NCBI GenBank assembly: GCA_002427045.1 | Contig: DIPO01000047.1 | Location: 25,923-31,901 of the forward strand | Length of the DNA stretch: 5,979 nucleotides | Source of the DNA: Firmicutes bacterium UBA5486 | Lineage (GTDB): Bacteria > Bacillota > UBA4882 > UBA10575 | Direction: 5' to 3' | Part shown: positions 4,674-5,979 of the stretch, one piece after another | How positions within the stretch are numbered: the first letter of the stretch is position 1 | Layout of the letters: every line of letters begins with the position of its first letter | Program-made: the position numbers and the translations under genes | The notes under the pieces: generated by a model | What the model was told of the DNA's origin: nothing | Database searches by the model: none | The model's input: the letters and a program-made list of their open reading frames with translations, nothing else

Positions 4674-4943
4674 TCAGCCCGCTTTCATGGCATCATAACA
4701 TGCTTTACAGTATACAGGTCTGTCCTGGGAAGGCGTAAAAGGCACTTGGGTAGTTACTCCACAATTGTCACAAACAACCTCCGTCATAGTCCGACCTCTC
4801 TGTTTTCTCTGTTGACGGCAATCTCTACAACGAGCCGGTTCGTTAGTGAAACCCTTCTCAGCATAAAACTCCTGCTCACCTGCGGTAAACGGAAACTCCT
4901 GACCGCATTCTTTACATACCAGTGTTTTGTCCTCATAAACCAT
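4674..4943 (-). CDS. Zinc-ribbon protein with four CxxC motifs, 89 aa
   Basis: This 89-residue protein holds eight cysteines in four CxxC pairs: C10/C13 (CKEC), C39/C42 (CRDC), C58/C61 (CDNC) and C79/C82 (CKAC). The first half, DKTLVCKECGQEFPFTAGEQEFYAEKGFTNEPARCRDCR, is the known 'probable zinc-ribbon' domain found in many Clostridia. The second half is a shorter CxxC-x17-CxxC domain. Between them is a basic stretch (RQQRKQRGR, about 43-51) that suggests nucleic-acid contact. Each half probably binds one zinc ion. The role of the family is not established. The start is the ATG at 4943. The ribosome binding site is weak (AAGGGAAGTAGAG upstream), which may mean low or regulated translation. 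It has its own promoter and lies between flagellar chaperone genes and hpf. Confidence 0.85.
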   Translation of the reverse strand: MVYEDKTLVCKECGQEFPFTAGEQEFYAEKGFTNEPARCRDCRQQRKQRGRTMTEVVCDNCGVTTQVPFTPSQDRPVYCKACYDAMKAG

Positions 4944-4997
4944 TAAAAACTCTACTTCCCTTCCTAAGGATAATTTTGTCCGGGTTAAATCCGTTCT

Positions 4998-5011
4998 GAT
5001 ACCTAGGTATC
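4998..5011. promoter_or_regulatory. Perfect 14-bp palindrome in the zinc-ribbon leader
   Basis: GATACCTAGGTATC is a perfect palindrome about 40 bp downstream of the promoter -10 at 5049-5054 and about 55 bp before the start codon. Its place in the untranslated leader suits an operator for a dimeric repressor, or an RNA element. Just upstream on the minus strand is an unused ribosome-binding-site-like AGGAGG with no start codon behind it. Function is inferred. Confidence 0.4.
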
Positions 5012-5048
5012 CCTCCTATGAACGCCAAACCAAGACACCTTTATGATC

Positions 5049-5076
5049 ATTATACCTAAAATATAAAATTATGCAA
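5049..5076 (-). promoter_or_regulatory. Promoter of the 89-aa zinc-ribbon gene
   Basis: On the minus strand TTGCAT (5076-5071) and a perfect TATAAT (5054-5049) are 16 bp apart, a sigma-A-type promoter. Transcription would start near 5042, giving a leader of about 100 nt. It lies just after the terminator of the flagellar pair, so the zinc-ribbon gene is a separate transcription unit. Confidence 0.62.
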
Positions 5077-5110
5077 GCAAATTAGAAGATTTATTAGAAA
5101 TTTTTATAAT

Positions 5111-5135
5111 AAAAAAGTGGGGTAAATCACCCCAC
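5111..5135 (-). terminator. Terminator of the fliS-fliT unit
   Basis: A 7-bp GC-rich stem, GTGGGGT (5117-5123) with ACCCCAC (5129-5135), has a 5-nt loop. On the minus strand it is followed by TTTTTT (5116-5111). It starts 4 bp beyond the stop codon at 5140. The T-rich stretch on the other side could also let it stop plus-strand transcription. Confidence 0.88.
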
Positions 5136-5139
5136 CTCT

Positions 5140-5514
5140 TTATTTTTTTCGATCTACAAACTTTCCTTCAGTATACCCTAAACCAATCTGCGGTATATCA
5201 TAGGCATTTAAAGCCTGGCGTCCGGTTTTTAAATTTAAGAACAACTCCGTTATTGAGGCCATTTCCTCACGTAATAAATTAACTATGGCATCAGCCTTGA
5301 TTTTTATCGCTTGCAAGATCTCTGCTTCATCCTGATCCTTAATTCCAGAAGATTCAATCTTAGAAGCAAGCGATTTGACAATCCGTTCAGACTCATCCAC
5401 CAGTTCAGTAATTCGTCGGGGATCAGCATTATCATCTTTTATCACTTCATTTAGCTGATCATAGCACTCTTCCAACAAATGATACTCTTTCTTAAGGTTA
5501 ATTCCATCTTCCAT
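5140..5514 (-). CDS. Putative flagellar export chaperone, FliT/FlgN-like
   Basis: This 124-residue, highly charged, probably all-helical protein follows fliS with one base between stop and start. The ATG at 5514 uses AGGAGA in the tail of fliS as its ribosome binding site, so the two are translated from one message. Helical segments are likely at about 5-25, 35-57, 62-98. The ending, a Tyr-containing linker then GKFVDRKK, resembles small FliT/FlgN-like proteins that follow fliS in Clostridia. Such proteins act as cytosolic chaperones for the filament cap FliD or the hook-junction proteins FlgK/FlgL before export. No catalytic motif is visible. The assignment rests mainly on position and helical character, so FliT versus FlgN cannot be decided here. 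Confidence 0.6.
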   Translation of the reverse strand: MEDGINLKKEYHLLEECYDQLNEVIKDDNADPRRITELVDESERIVKSLASKIESSGIKDQDEAEILQAIKIKADAIVNLLREEMASITELFLNLKTGRQALNAYDIPQIGLGYTEGKFVDRKK

Positions 5515-5515
5515 A

Positions 5516-5914
5516 TTACTCTCCTACTGAAGCGGTCTGTTTCTGTGCAGCTTGAAGCCCAACCCATGAACTACGGAGAGTAGTAAGTAGCTCAATCATT
5601 TGTTCAAGAAGCGAAATATCCTTTTTTATATTAGCTTCAACTAGCTTACTACTGATAAACTCGTATAAAGTACGCAGATTAACCGCTATTTCACCGGCCT
5701 CCATATTTAAATTAATATTTAATTCATCAATAATATCCTGAGCCCGCTGCAACAGTTTGTTAGCTTGAGTAAAGTTTTTCTCTTCAATTGCTATTTTCCC
5801 CTGATTGCAGAAACGAATGGCTCCATCATACATCATTATTATTAATTCAAGAGGCCCGGCAGTTTCTACCTGAGTTTGCCGGTAACGTTTGTAAGGGTTA
5901 TTTTCACTGAACAA
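5516..5914 (-). CDS. fliS: Flagellin-specific export chaperone FliS
   Basis: FliS binds the C-terminal disordered region of flagellin in the cytosol, prevents early polymerisation and delivers it to the flagellar type III export gate. The 132-residue protein fits the family length (about 120-135). Signatures are NPYKRYRQTQVETAGPLELIIMMYDGAIRFCNQG (about 6-39), then a helix with NFTQANKLLQRAQDIIDELNINLNMEAGEIAVNLRTLYEFISSKLVEAN, and a final helix SLLEQMIELLTTLRSSWVGLQ. The start is a TTG at 5914-5912, behind a strong AAGGAGG (5928-5922) 7 nt away; no ATG is suitably placed. The next gene starts one base after its stop. No clear promoter is visible in the 65 bp upstream, so it may be the tail of a larger flagellar operon beyond the window. 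Confidence 0.93.
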   Translation of the reverse strand: MFSENNPYKRYRQTQVETAGPLELIIMMYDGAIRFCNQGKIAIEEKNFTQANKLLQRAQDIIDELNINLNMEAGEIAVNLRTLYEFISSKLVEANIKKDISLLEQMIELLTTLRSSWVGLQAAQKQTASVGE

Positions 5915-5938
5915 TTAACCCCCTCCTTATATATACAT

Positions 5939-5959
5939 CTCGTAGCTCGTCACTCGTGT
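5939..5959. repeat. Heptamer tandem repeat CTCGTNN x3
   Basis: Three consecutive 7-mers, CTCGTAG, CTCGTCA and CTCGTGT, lie directly beside the right copy of the 17-nt inverted repeat. A decayed version in opposite orientation is at 232-247. They are probably part of one dispersed intergenic element. They lie between fliS and whatever is upstream. Confidence 0.55.
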
Positions 5960-5962
5960 ATA

Positions 5963-5979
5963 GGGCTTTTTGCGTTGTC
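5963..5979 (-). repeat. Right copy of the 17-nt inverted repeat (at window end)
   Basis: The last 17 bases are the exact reverse complement of 40-56. The match reaches the last base, so the repeat may continue beyond the window. The end may coincide with a contig break, since assemblies often stop at repeats; this is inference. Confidence 0.6.

Noticed and set aside
4746..4946. 66-aa open frame antisense to the four-CxxC gene
   Set aside because: Shadow of a gene with eight ordered cysteines; no ribosome binding site or known domain.
1..5979. CRISPR array, tRNA or rRNA gene, or transposase
   Set aside because: No regularly spaced direct repeats of 25-40 nt, no cloverleaf with a GTTCRA-type T arm, no rRNA-like sequence and no transposase-like reading frame were seen.

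Overview
The window looks like chromosomal DNA from a low-GC, endospore-forming, flagellated Firmicute, most likely an anaerobic member of the Clostridia. This rests on a SpoVAE-type spore membrane protein, FliS with a FliT/FlgN-like partner, a long-form hibernation promoting factor (HPF), an AT-rich base composition, and GGAGG-type ribosome binding sites with A/T-rich intrinsic terminators. I cannot name a genus from the sequence alone.

Layout. Bases 1-350 are AT-rich and hold no gene I can support. A 41-residue zinc-ribbon gene lies on the minus strand (366-491); its stop codon sits in the loop of its own terminator. Divergent from it is a solitary spoVAE (719-1078, plus) behind an extended -10 promoter. 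A ~170-nt structured leader (about 1136-1303) with repeated ATTGCATAAT motifs precedes a DUF2156/LPG-synthetase-C-type gene that appears to start at ATT (1304-2185). An Eis-like GNAT/SCP2 acetyltransferase gene follows three bases later (2189-3343).

A shared hairpin (3351-3382) separates this pair from a run of minus-strand genes. Read in their own direction (right to left) these are fliS (TTG start), a fliT/flgN-like chaperone gene one base downstream, a terminator, an 89-residue four-CxxC zinc-ribbon gene with its own promoter, a ~730-bp non-coding stretch, and hpf.

The most interesting part is the non-coding stretch upstream of hpf. It contains a sequence matching the sigma-H consensus on both elements. 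Downstream of it lies a ~300-nt leader with a 21-nt tandem repeat, a 12-nt long-range helix and a 9-bp GC-rich terminator-like stem. The last two cross each other in pseudoknot or switch topology. This is a candidate regulatory RNA controlling ribosome hibernation. A second candidate RNA switch lies before the ATT-start gene, where two alternative stems compete and one masks the ribosome binding site and start codon.

A perfect 17-nt inverted repeat links position 40-56 to the last 17 bases of the window, next to heptameric CTCGTNN repeats. This suggests a dispersed intergenic repeat at both flanks. The genes touch sporulation, motility and stationary-phase ribosome storage. They are linked by neighbourhood and plausible transition-state control, and I see no evidence of a single pathway.
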